7,294 nucleotides of DNA from NCBI GenBank assembly GCA_947037995.1, contig CAMQUV010000048.1:1-7294 (forward strand). The letters run 5' to 3'. Origin of the DNA: an uncultured Rikenellaceae bacterium (GTDB lineage Bacteria > Bacteroidota > Bacteroidia > Bacteroidales > Rikenellaceae). Position numbers and translations under genes: made by a program. Below the pieces are notes generated by a model. It saw only the letters and a program-made list of their open reading frames with translations, had not been told where the DNA came from and did not search any database. Numbering within the stretch: the first letter of the stretch is position 1; each line of letters opens with the position of its first letter. Positions 1-5,111 of the stretch are shown piece after piece.

Positions 1-79
1 GCGATAAAAGTTCGCCACCTTCTCCCAGCGCTACCGAGCACACTGCCGTTCCACATTCTATAGATAGTATTTTCGCCAT
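1..79 (-). CDS. tsaB: TsaB, tRNA threonylcarbamoyladenosine biosynthesis protein (N-terminal fragment)
   Basis: Only the first 26 codons are present; the gene continues past the left edge. The visible N-terminus reads MAKILSIECGTAVCSVAL followed by GEGGELLS. This fits the start of the ASKHA fold in TsaB (typically ILxIxTSTxxCSVALxxxGxLL). TsaB is the inactive TsaD paralogue that scaffolds the TsaB-TsaD-TsaE complex, which makes t6A at position 37 of ANN-decoding tRNAs in the cytoplasm. The usual T-S pair after the first strand is C-G here, a mild deviation. The ATG lies 9 bp after the stop of the HlyD-type adaptor gene on the same strand, so the two are probably co-transcribed. The start is preceded by an A/T-rich leader without Shine-Dalgarno, as in the other genes here. 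A different ASKHA protein cannot be fully excluded from 26 residues. Confidence 0.8.
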   Translation of the reverse strand, partial: MAKILSIECGTAVCSVALGEGGELLS

Positions 80-88
80 AATTATCGT

Positions 89-1378
89 TTATTTATTATG
101 GTTTGTCTGTTTGTCATCTTCATTTTCTGATTTCGCTTCAGTTTTTTCTTTTTCTTCGGGTTTGTCTTCCGTTACGACATCATTTTCGTTGAGTGATTTT
201 GAAAGGAATGAGAATGGTCCAGTGACTATCTTATCATTTTCGTTTACTCCACTAATCATTTCGATATAGTCTTTGTCTTGTATTCCCGTTACGACTTTTC
301 TCATTTTCACTATACTGCTGTCTTGCAAGAACTGAAAAACTATCTGTTCTCTTTTGCCGTCGATTAGTCTAGTCGTAACCGCTTGTATCGGCAGCGATTG
401 TACTTTTTTGATATCAGTAATAATTTCGACAGTAGAGCTCATTCCCGGTCTAAACGGTGATGCAATTAGGTCAGTATTAATGTGTTGGTATGATTTAGGG
501 TCAATAGCGATTCTCACTTCGTACGAAATCACCTGTTCTGCACCCGATGCTGTTGCAATCGAGGAGTTTGCAATTCTTGTAACAACGCCTTTGAATATTG
601 TACCAAGGTAGGCATCGACTTCAATTGTAGCGCTATCGCCAAGTGCTACTCTCACTATATCGTTTTCGTTAACTTCGGCTCTAACTTCCATATTAGCAAG
701 GTTTGCCATACGTAGCATTTCCGTACCAGCCATAGTAGCTGTTCCCACGACTCTTTCGCCCAGTTCGACCGAGAGTTTACTAATAGTACCATCCGAAGGT
801 GCGTAGATAGTAGTTTTTTGGAGGTCTTCTCGGGATTGTTTTAGTTGCGCTTCGCTAGCTTTGATATTAGCGAGTGCTTGTTCTTTTTGGGCAATAAGAG
901 CATCACGATTTGCCATAGCTTGTTCGAATTCGGCGGTAGAGATTGCTTTCGCTTTATAGAGTTGTTTTTGTCTAGCGAAGTTAAGTTTGGCTTGTTTTAG
1001 TTGCGCTATCACTTGTTTGTGGCTAGCTTTAGTAGCGTTTAGGCTAGCTTCTGAGCGTTCTTTGATAGATATATATATATCTGGTTTGATTCTCGTAAGG
1101 AGTTGTCCTTTTTTGATATCGTCACCTTCTTTGATATTGAGTTCCACTATTTCGCCAGAAACTTCGGGGCTAATTTTGACTTCAATTTCCGGTTGGATTC
1201 TTCCGTTCGCCGTAATCAGTTCAGTGATAGTTCTGGTTTGCGGAACTTCGAGGGATACTGTTTTTGCTGGTTCTTGTCCAATCACGTTAAGTTGTTTAGC
1301 GGATACGAGAGCAATAATAATAAGGATTGCGGCCCAGATAATTATTTTTTTTATTTTGCGATTTTTTTTAGCAGCCAT
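89..1378 (-). CDS. HlyD/MacA-type periplasmic adaptor subunit of a tripartite efflux pump
   Basis: A 429-residue membrane fusion protein expected to link an inner-membrane ABC (MacB-like) or RND pump to a TolC-type outer-membrane channel. After a basic start (residues 1-11) comes one membrane segment or anchor at about 12-28. The first half of the biotinyl-lipoyl-like domain is at about 58-98, with PEVSGEIVELNIKEGDDIKKG at 71-91 as its recognisable core. A Lys/Gln/Ala-rich coiled-coil hairpin spans about 100-188. The second lipoyl half (IYAPSDGTISKL, 191-202) and beta-barrel follow to about 325, then a membrane-proximal domain. The tail from about 403 is highly charged (Lys/Glu/Asp) and unlikely to be folded. 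No pump or TolC gene is visible in the window; a partner may lie beyond tsaB or elsewhere. The substrate cannot be predicted. Upstream is a 207-bp spacer after secG; downstream is tsaB at 9 bp. Residues 99-104 are encoded across an (AT)6 tract. Confidence 0.88.
   Translation of the reverse strand: MAAKKNRKIKKIIIWAAILIIIALVSAKQLNVIGQEPAKTVSLEVPQTRTITELITANGRIQPEIEVKISPEVSGEIVELNIKEGDDIKKGQLLTRIKPDIYISIKERSEASLNATKASHKQVIAQLKQAKLNFARQKQLYKAKAISTAEFEQAMANRDALIAQKEQALANIKASEAQLKQSREDLQKTTIYAPSDGTISKLSVELGERVVGTATMAGTEMLRMANLANMEVRAEVNENDIVRVALGDSATIEVDAYLGTIFKGVVTRIANSSIATASGAEQVISYEVRIAIDPKSYQHINTDLIASPFRPGMSSTVEIITDIKKVQSLPIQAVTTRLIDGKREQIVFQFLQDSSIVKMRKVVTGIQDKDYIEMISGVNENDKIVTGPFSFLSKSLNENDVVTEDKPEEKEKTEAKSENEDDKQTNHNK
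1069..1080. repeat. (AT)6 dinucleotide tract inside the adaptor gene
   Basis: Six uninterrupted AT units lie within the palindrome AGATATATATATATCT (1067-1082). The tract encodes the Asp-Ile-Tyr-Ile-Ser stretch just before the coiled-coil of the HlyD-type protein. Gain or loss of one unit would shift the reading frame early in the gene. The tract is short and may have no significance. Confidence 0.6.
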
Positions 1379-1585
1379 AGTGTTTAGGGTTCAGGTTTAG
1401 GTGTATATGAGTGTCACGCGCGTTATTTACGCACAAACCCGCGAGCGAAAAACATTTTTAATTTTTCGCACACGGCTTTCGTGTTATTTCACAATATTTT
1501 CCCGTATTCGGAAGCGGGTAGCCTCTTATTCGGTAGGTATATATTTGAGTAAAATATCGTTAAGATAATTTTACGACGTTTATAT
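1379..1585. other. Spacer between secG and the adaptor gene, with small hairpins
   Basis: This 207-bp stretch is the longest non-coding interval in the window. I find no convincing gene in it and no good minus-strand TTTG / TAnnTTTG promoter. It contains several short inverted repeats: GCGT/ACGC at 1420-1432, an 8-bp GCGAAAAA/TTTTTCGC stem at 1445-1469, ACACG/CGTGT at 1470-1484, and CCCG/CGGG at 1501-1518. None has the strong GC stem plus U-tract of a classical intrinsic terminator for leftward transcripts. It may end the five-gene operon, provide the start of the adaptor-tsaB transcript, or form a structured leader. The CpG-rich patch at 1415-1447 stands out against the A/T-rich remainder. 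Confidence 0.5.
1445..1469 (-). terminator. Candidate weak hairpin terminator or leader hairpin downstream of secG
   Basis: GCGAAAAA (1445-1452) pairs perfectly with TTTTTCGC (1462-1469) around a 9-nt A/T loop. It lies about 115 bp past the secG stop and about 65 bp ahead of the adaptor start. In the leftward transcript the stem is only three G/C pairs plus five A-U pairs and is not followed by a U-run. It is therefore weak as an intrinsic terminator and could equally be an mRNA leader structure or chance. Confidence 0.25.
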
Positions 1586-1921
1586 TTACTTAGCAGAGTC
1601 CGCAGGTTGCGAAGGCGCCGCTGGTAGTGCTGCAGGAATTTGCAGTTGTGGTTGTTCGTTAAGTAGTTTTTCTCTAGCGATGTTACTTTCTTGAACTTTC
1701 TGTGTAGGCATAGCCATAGTTGCTGCAAGGCTAAGCGCAACGATAGTAAGAGCAAGTCCCCAGGTAAATTTTTCGAGGAAGTCCGAAGTTTGTCTCGCGC
1801 CCATAACTTGGTTAGAAGCGCCGAAGTTAGCGGCCATTCCCCCTTTAGGGCTTTGTGCGAGTACAGCCAGCACAAGGAGTGCCGAGGCGATAAAGATAAG
1901 TACTATAAAGAAAGTGTACAT
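1586..1921 (-). CDS. secG: SecG, preprotein translocase subunit
   Basis: A 111-residue inner-membrane protein, the accessory subunit of the SecYEG channel that helps SecA-driven export of unfolded proteins. It has two predicted membrane helices, at about 3-22 and 54-72. Between them is the family's hallmark glycine-rich loop: AQSPKGGMAANFG (22-34), then a Gln/Gly stretch ending in TSDFLEKFTW (45-54). The length is usual for Bacteroidota, where SecG carries an extra tail. Here residues 73-111 are Gln/Ala/Pro-rich, likely disordered and, from the known SecG topology, probably periplasmic. The start is the first ATG, 19 bp after the stop of the small TPR-like gene. The leader has an A-run (CACAAAAAACTATT) and no Shine-Dalgarno. 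It is the last gene of the tightly spaced leftward block. Confidence 0.95.
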   Translation of the reverse strand: MYTFFIVLIFIASALLVLAVLAQSPKGGMAANFGASNQVMGARQTSDFLEKFTWGLALTIVALSLAATMAMPTQKVQESNIAREKLLNEQPQLQIPAALPAAPSQPADSAK

Positions 1922-1940
1922 AATAGTTTTTTGTGTATGA

Positions 1941-2342
1941 TTAAAATTTATTGTTGTTTAGCTCTTGTATTTTGGATGCAAAGTAAGCACTTTTTTCTGG
2001 AAAAATCAAACATAATTGTTTGTAAGTGTCTTGCGCTTGGTTTAAAAGCCCCTGAGCAATGTAGATTTGCGCCAGTGTTTCGGATATAGGCATATTAGAT
2101 TGTGAGACTGAATCTTGCGAAATATCTATGTCAGGCTGTATCGTTCCATCTGGTCTTGAGGGCAGTTTATGTTGGTTTTTCGTGCTGTATGTATTGGCCT
2201 TCATATACCCCGCCATAATGTATAGCGCCACCTCGGAGCTTTGTAGTTCTCCTCTTTTGTAGAGTTCTATTTTCGCCTCGATAAACCAGGGGTGTTGCCA
2301 CAGTAGTTTTTTTATCTCGTTGGTAGATAGGTGTTTAAGCAT
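1941..2342 (-). CDS. Small TPR-like protein between lptE and secG
   Basis: A 133-residue protein without signal peptide or membrane segment, so probably cytoplasmic. The N-terminal part (about 5-48) looks helical, with LLWQHPWFIEAKIELYKRG at 13-31. A polar, probably flexible linker (about 50-86, rich in Ser/Gln/Asp/Pro) follows. The C-terminal 87-128 reads as one tetratricopeptide-like helix pair: ETLAQIYIAQGLLNQAQDTY (88-107), then a second helix ending FPEKSAYFASKI (114-125). From memory, small TPR proteins of this type occur near lptE and secG in other Bacteroidales; I know of no assigned function. Single TPR units usually mediate protein contacts, so an accessory role in LPS transport or secretion is possible, but this is inferred from position only. 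It starts 27 bp after lptE and ends 19 bp before secG. Confidence 0.8.
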   Translation of the reverse strand: MLKHLSTNEIKKLLWQHPWFIEAKIELYKRGELQSSEVALYIMAGYMKANTYSTKNQHKLPSRPDGTIQPDIDISQDSVSQSNMPISETLAQIYIAQGLLNQAQDTYKQLCLIFPEKSAYFASKIQELNNNKF

Positions 2343-2369
2343 TTTTCGATTAGTTTATTATATATTTTT

Positions 2370-2882
2370 TTACCAGTTAGAGAGTGCTTCGTTAAATATA
2401 TTTTCAACAAGGTCTTTCACAATTTCGGGAATAAGTTGGCTTTCAATCGAGACAAGCATTTGGCTGGTATCGTAGTCAGCGTATGCCGAGAATGTTTTAT
2501 TGAATGAGAAGTTTGGTTGTTTAATATTTTTAAATCTAACTCTAACGGTAATCGTGAGTCTATTTTGGGTAGCGTACTCATCTCCTGAAATAGCGATTGG
2601 GGCAGAGTTGTACCCAATAATTTCGCCTTCGAACGAAAGGTCTGAGGGGTTTTCGGACGATACAATTTCGAGTCTAGTTTCGCGTTGAATTTTCTGCGTC
2701 AGTTCGTCCGTCATCGTTGGTGAAAGTATGGGCGAGACCATCGCGGCCATATTGTTAAAGTAGCCGATAGATGCTGTTTTGACGTCAGGAGCGATAGATG
2801 CACCCGAGAACGAGTACTTCACCGAGCAGGAGCTAAGCGTGGTGGCTATAAGGAGAAGGACTATTTTTTGAAATATGTTCAT
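2370..2882 (-). CDS. lptE: LptE-family lipoprotein, LPS transport/assembly
   Basis: A 170-residue predicted outer-membrane lipoprotein. The signal peptide (1-18) ends in a lipobox, L16-S17-S18-C19, so Cys19 should be lipidated and Ser20 would not be expected to retain the protein in the inner membrane. The mature part matches the Bacteroidetes LptE-like family: YSFSGASI near 23-30, an IGYFNN motif at 39-44, a helix at about 56-70, a beta-rich middle, FSAYADYDTSQ at 131-141, and a C-terminal helix ending LVENIFNEALSNW (158-170). In the known system LptE plugs the LptD beta-barrel, which inserts LPS into the outer leaflet. It sits 24 bp after pyrC and 27 bp before the TPR-like gene. The lptD partner is not in the window. 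Confidence 0.9.
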   Translation of the reverse strand: MNIFQKIVLLLIATTLSSCSVKYSFSGASIAPDVKTASIGYFNNMAAMVSPILSPTMTDELTQKIQRETRLEIVSSENPSDLSFEGEIIGYNSAPIAISGDEYATQNRLTITVRVRFKNIKQPNFSFNKTFSAYADYDTSQMLVSIESQLIPEIVKDLVENIFNEALSNW

Positions 2883-2906
2883 TTTGTGGCGTGGTTATGT
2901 ATGTTT

Positions 2907-4241
2907 TTATCGGTCAAATTTCAGTTGTTGCGCAAAACTAGTTTTGTTAACAATGCCGTTTTGGTATGCGATTTTCCCGTTGAGGATTGTGTGGGTGACT
3001 TTATATTGTAGGTTTGAGCCTTCGATAGGCGACCATTTGCATTTGTAGAGTAGGCTTTGCGCCTCGACAGTCCAGAGCTGTTTTTGGACTATCGCAATAT
3101 CTGCTTTATATCCGGGTCTAAGGAATCCTCGTTTGTCTACTTTGTACACAATAGCAGGGTTGTGTGCCATAAATTGCGCCACCTGCATAGGGTTATAGAT
3201 TTCCATAAGCATAGGCAGCGAGTGCTGCACAAGCGGCAGTCCTGATGGTGATGATGTATATTTGGCTAGTTTTTGTTCGAGTGTGTGTGGCGCGTGGTCT
3301 GTCGCTGCTATATCTAGTCTACCGTCCGCAAGTGCTTGTCTAAGGGCGTCTCTATCGGCGGCGGTTTTTATAGCTGGGTTGCATTTCATTTTCCCTTTGA
3401 GTGTAGGGTATGCGCTGCTATCAAACCACAGGTGGTGTGCGCAGACTTCGGCGGTGATTCTTTTTTGGTCTAGTGGCAAGTTGTTGGCAAACATAGAGCA
3501 CTCTTCTTTGGTCGATATATGCAGTACGTTTAGCTGCGCGGAATATTTCAGGGCAAGTTCAATTGCTTTGTCGGTAGATTTAACGCAGGCTTCGTTGCTA
3601 CGTATTATCGGGTGCATTTCGAACGGTATATCGTCACCATATTTGGCGTATGCTTGTCGTAGGTTTTCTTGGACTATTGTTTCGTCTTCGCAGTGCGTTG
3701 TTATGAGCACTGGCGCTTCGGCAAAGATTCTTTCGAGTGTTTTGGTTCTATCCACGAGCATATCCCCCGTTGAGCTTCCCATAAAGATTTTCACTCCCGC
3801 CACAGTTTTCGGGTCAATATTAGCAATCACATCGGCATTATTATTCGCCGCTCCTATGTAGAAGCTATAGTTAGCGTACGCCGTATTTTCTGCAATTTGC
3901 AGTTTATTGTTAAGCGCTTCGATTGATGTAGTAGCCGGCGTAGTGTTTGGCATTTCCATAAACGAGGTAACTCCCCCTGCAATTGCGGCAATAGATTCGG
4001 TTTGGATTGTAGCTTTTTCGGAGAGGCCTGGTTCTCTAAAGTGCACTTGGTCGTCGATAGCTCCGGGCATAATTAGTGCGTTTAGGGCATTAATTTTCTC
4101 ATCGGCGTTATCGAGGGTCTCTTGCGATGGTTGTCCAGGGCAGACTTCCGTGATAGTATCTCCTTTGATGGTAATATACCCGACGAATTGTTTTTGTTCG
4201 TTAGTGATATTTCCGTTATATATAATGAGTGAATTTTTCAT
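2907..4241 (-). CDS. pyrC: Dihydroorotase (pyrimidine biosynthesis), amidohydrolase family
   Basis: A 444-residue enzyme that interconverts N-carbamoyl-aspartate and dihydroorotate, the third step of de novo UMP synthesis, in the cytoplasm. Metal-site motifs are visible in order. First is IDDQVHFREPG (62-72), where Gln65 occupies the place of the first His of the usual H-x-H and His67 is kept. Then come MPNTTPATT (97-105), Lys151 in GVKIFMGSSTG as the candidate carboxylated lysine, His183 in THCEDE, His241 in VLHIS, CNPAIK (287-292), and Asp315 in ATDHAPH. The C-terminal part (about 370-444) returns to the N-terminal beta-sandwich, including FLRPGYKADIAIV. As I recall, Porphyromonas gingivalis dihydroorotase has the same D-D-Q-V-H-F-R sequence, so the Gln looks like a lineage trait. 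Allantoinase or dihydropyrimidinase are less likely, given the REPG and CNPAIK motifs. It lies 23 bp after the glycosyltransferase gene. Confidence 0.94.
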   Translation of the reverse strand: MKNSLIIYNGNITNEQKQFVGYITIKGDTITEVCPGQPSQETLDNADEKINALNALIMPGAIDDQVHFREPGLSEKATIQTESIAAIAGGVTSFMEMPNTTPATTSIEALNNKLQIAENTAYANYSFYIGAANNNADVIANIDPKTVAGVKIFMGSSTGDMLVDRTKTLERIFAEAPVLITTHCEDETIVQENLRQAYAKYGDDIPFEMHPIIRSNEACVKSTDKAIELALKYSAQLNVLHISTKEECSMFANNLPLDQKRITAEVCAHHLWFDSSAYPTLKGKMKCNPAIKTAADRDALRQALADGRLDIAATDHAPHTLEQKLAKYTSSPSGLPLVQHSLPMLMEIYNPMQVAQFMAHNPAIVYKVDKRGFLRPGYKADIAIVQKQLWTVEAQSLLYKCKWSPIEGSNLQYKVTHTILNGKIAYQNGIVNKTSFAQQLKFDR

Positions 4242-4264
4242 TTTGTTTTTTTTGTTGAGGGCGG

Positions 4265-4984
4265 TTATTTTCGGGGGCTAATTTTCCTGAGTCTGAGTTT
4301 GAGCACTCCCCAGAATGCTTCGCCAAATATCGACCCATTCATTTTGGAGGTTCCCTGTGTTCTATCGGTGAATATGATAGGGATTTCGATTAGTTTGCCT
4401 CCTATTTTGAGGGCTGTGTATTTCATTTCAATTTGGAATCCGTAGCCTTTCATTTTGATTGCGTCGAGGTCTATTTTCTTTAGCATATCCGCTCTGTAGC
4501 AGACGAATCCGGCAGTGCAGTCTCGTACATTAATGCTGAGTGCGTTTCGGACGTAAGCCGAGGCGTAGTACGACATAATAACTCGTCCTATGGGCCAGTT
4601 TACGACGTTCACACCAGTAATATATCGTGAGCCCACCGCCACGTCGTTGCCGTTTTCGCAGGCTGCCATAAGTTTTGGAAGGTCGTTAGGGTTGTGCGAA
4701 AAGTCGCAGTCCATTTCAGAAATAATATCGAATTTTTGCTCTAGCGCCCATCTAAATCCGGCGATATAAGCCGTTCCGAGCCCCATTTTCCCGCCTCTTT
4801 CGATAAGGTGGACGTGGTCGGGGTACTCAAGTTGTTTTTTCTTAACAATCTCTGCTGTGCCGTCTGGCGAACCGTCGTCAATCACAAGCAGTGAGATAGA
4901 TGGCTCGAGCGTCATAACTTTGTTAATCATAGCTTCGATATTCTCGATTTCGTTGTATGTGGGGATAATAACAAGTCTTTTCAT
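4265..4984 (-). CDS. Polyprenyl-phosphate mannose synthase-like GT2 glycosyltransferase
   Basis: A 239-residue family-2 glycosyltransferase of the dolichol-phosphate-mannose synthase type, expected to move mannose (or another sugar) from an NDP-sugar to polyprenyl phosphate on the cytoplasmic membrane face. Motifs: VIIPTYNE (5-11 region), DDGSPDGT (36-43), the metal-binding D92-C-D94 in EMDCDFSHNP, VGSRY (117-121), DCTAGF (155-160), GYGFQIEM (180-187) and TDRTQGTSKM (206-215). There is no C-terminal membrane segment, so it resembles the short, soluble DPM1-like form. I chose the ATG at 4982-4984. The frame is open further, to an ATG at 5156-5158, but that would cross the divergent promoter region and overlap the opposite gene, and residues before MKRLVIIPTYNE do not fit the family. 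It is the first gene of the leftward block. Donor sugar specificity is inferred from the family. Confidence 0.9.
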   Translation of the reverse strand: MKRLVIIPTYNEIENIEAMINKVMTLEPSISLLVIDDGSPDGTAEIVKKKQLEYPDHVHLIERGGKMGLGTAYIAGFRWALEQKFDIISEMDCDFSHNPNDLPKLMAACENGNDVAVGSRYITGVNVVNWPIGRVIMSYYASAYVRNALSINVRDCTAGFVCYRADMLKKIDLDAIKMKGYGFQIEMKYTALKIGGKLIEIPIIFTDRTQGTSKMNGSIFGEAFWGVLKLRLRKISPRK

Positions 4985-5025
4985 TTTGACGAAAGAGTGG
5001 ATTTTAGGGTGTTTTAGAGTTGTGG

Positions 5026-5041
5026 AGTATTTTTTTATACT
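5026..5041. repeat. Inverted repeat AGTAT-N6-ATACT
   Basis: Perfect 5-bp arms (5026-5030 and 5037-5041) flank a run of six T. It sits at the expected start point of the leftward transcript (about 5038-5040). It could be a small operator or a hairpin in the 5' leader, but five A/T-rich base pairs are also plausible by chance. Confidence 0.35.
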
Positions 5042-5044
5042 AAA

Positions 5045-5075
5045 CAAAGGTAACTTTTTTTTCGCTAAGTGCATA
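5045..5075 (-). promoter_or_regulatory. Leftward Bacteroidetes-type promoter candidate (TATG-N19-TACCTTTG)
   Basis: Read on the minus strand, TACCTTTG (5052-5045) matches the Bacteroidetes -7 consensus TAnnTTTG at every fixed position. Exactly 19 nt upstream is TATG (5075-5072), one mismatch from the -33 element TTTG. Transcription would begin around 5038-5040, giving a leader of about 55 nt before the glycosyltransferase ATG at 4984. It would drive the five-gene leftward block. Confidence 0.55.
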
Positions 5076-5091
5076 ATTTTATGTAAATTAG
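5061..5091 (+). promoter_or_regulatory. Rightward promoter candidate (TTCG-N19-TAAATTAG), weak
   Basis: TTCG (5061-5064) and TAAATTAG (5084-5091) are separated by 19 nt. Each differs by one base from the TTTG / TAnnTTTG consensus. The start would fall near 5097, about 15 nt ahead of the ATG at 5112. In A/T-rich DNA such partial matches are common, so this is tentative. An alternative -7-like site, TAATTTTA at 5074-5081, has no -33 partner. Confidence 0.3.
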
Positions 5092-5111
5092 CCATTTCAA
5101 AAACTACACTT

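Larger units (their letters stand above)
4985..5111. promoter_or_regulatory. Divergent control region between the two gene blocks
   Basis: These 127 bp separate the leftward GT-pyrC-lptE-TPR-secG block from the rightward GH20-like-ung-pcrA block, so promoters for both should lie here. It contains a good leftward -7 candidate, a weaker rightward one interleaved with it, and a short inverted repeat. Both leaders are A/T-rich and lack a Shine-Dalgarno sequence. Confidence 0.7.

Noticed and set aside
1501..1518. CCCG/CGGG inverted repeat as a secG terminator
   Set aside because: The stem is only four G/C pairs with a 10-nt loop, and the leftward transcript has an A-run, not a U-run, after it.
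1540..1547. TATATTTG, a -7-like match on the plus strand
   Set aside because: It points right into the 3' end of secG with no gene to serve and no TTTG at the right distance upstream.
1489..1875. Minus-strand open frame of 128 codons overlapping secG
   Set aside because: It overlaps secG in another frame. The product is basic and Leu/Arg-rich without family features, while the secG frame has all hallmark motifs.
3262..3861. Long plus-strand open frame (199 codons) inside pyrC
   Set aside because: It is antisense to well-supported dihydroorotase motifs and its translation shows no recognisable domain.
1..5000. Apparent G/T richness of the plus strand, changing to A-rich after about 5100, read as a replication switch point
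   Set aside because: Line-by-line G and C counts are inconsistent within both halves. The T-to-A change simply follows the A-rich coding strand switching at the divergent promoter.
4857..5111. Upstream extension of the secreted-protein frame on the plus strand
   Set aside because: It is antisense to the glycosyltransferase start. A clear signal peptide begins at the ATG at 5112.
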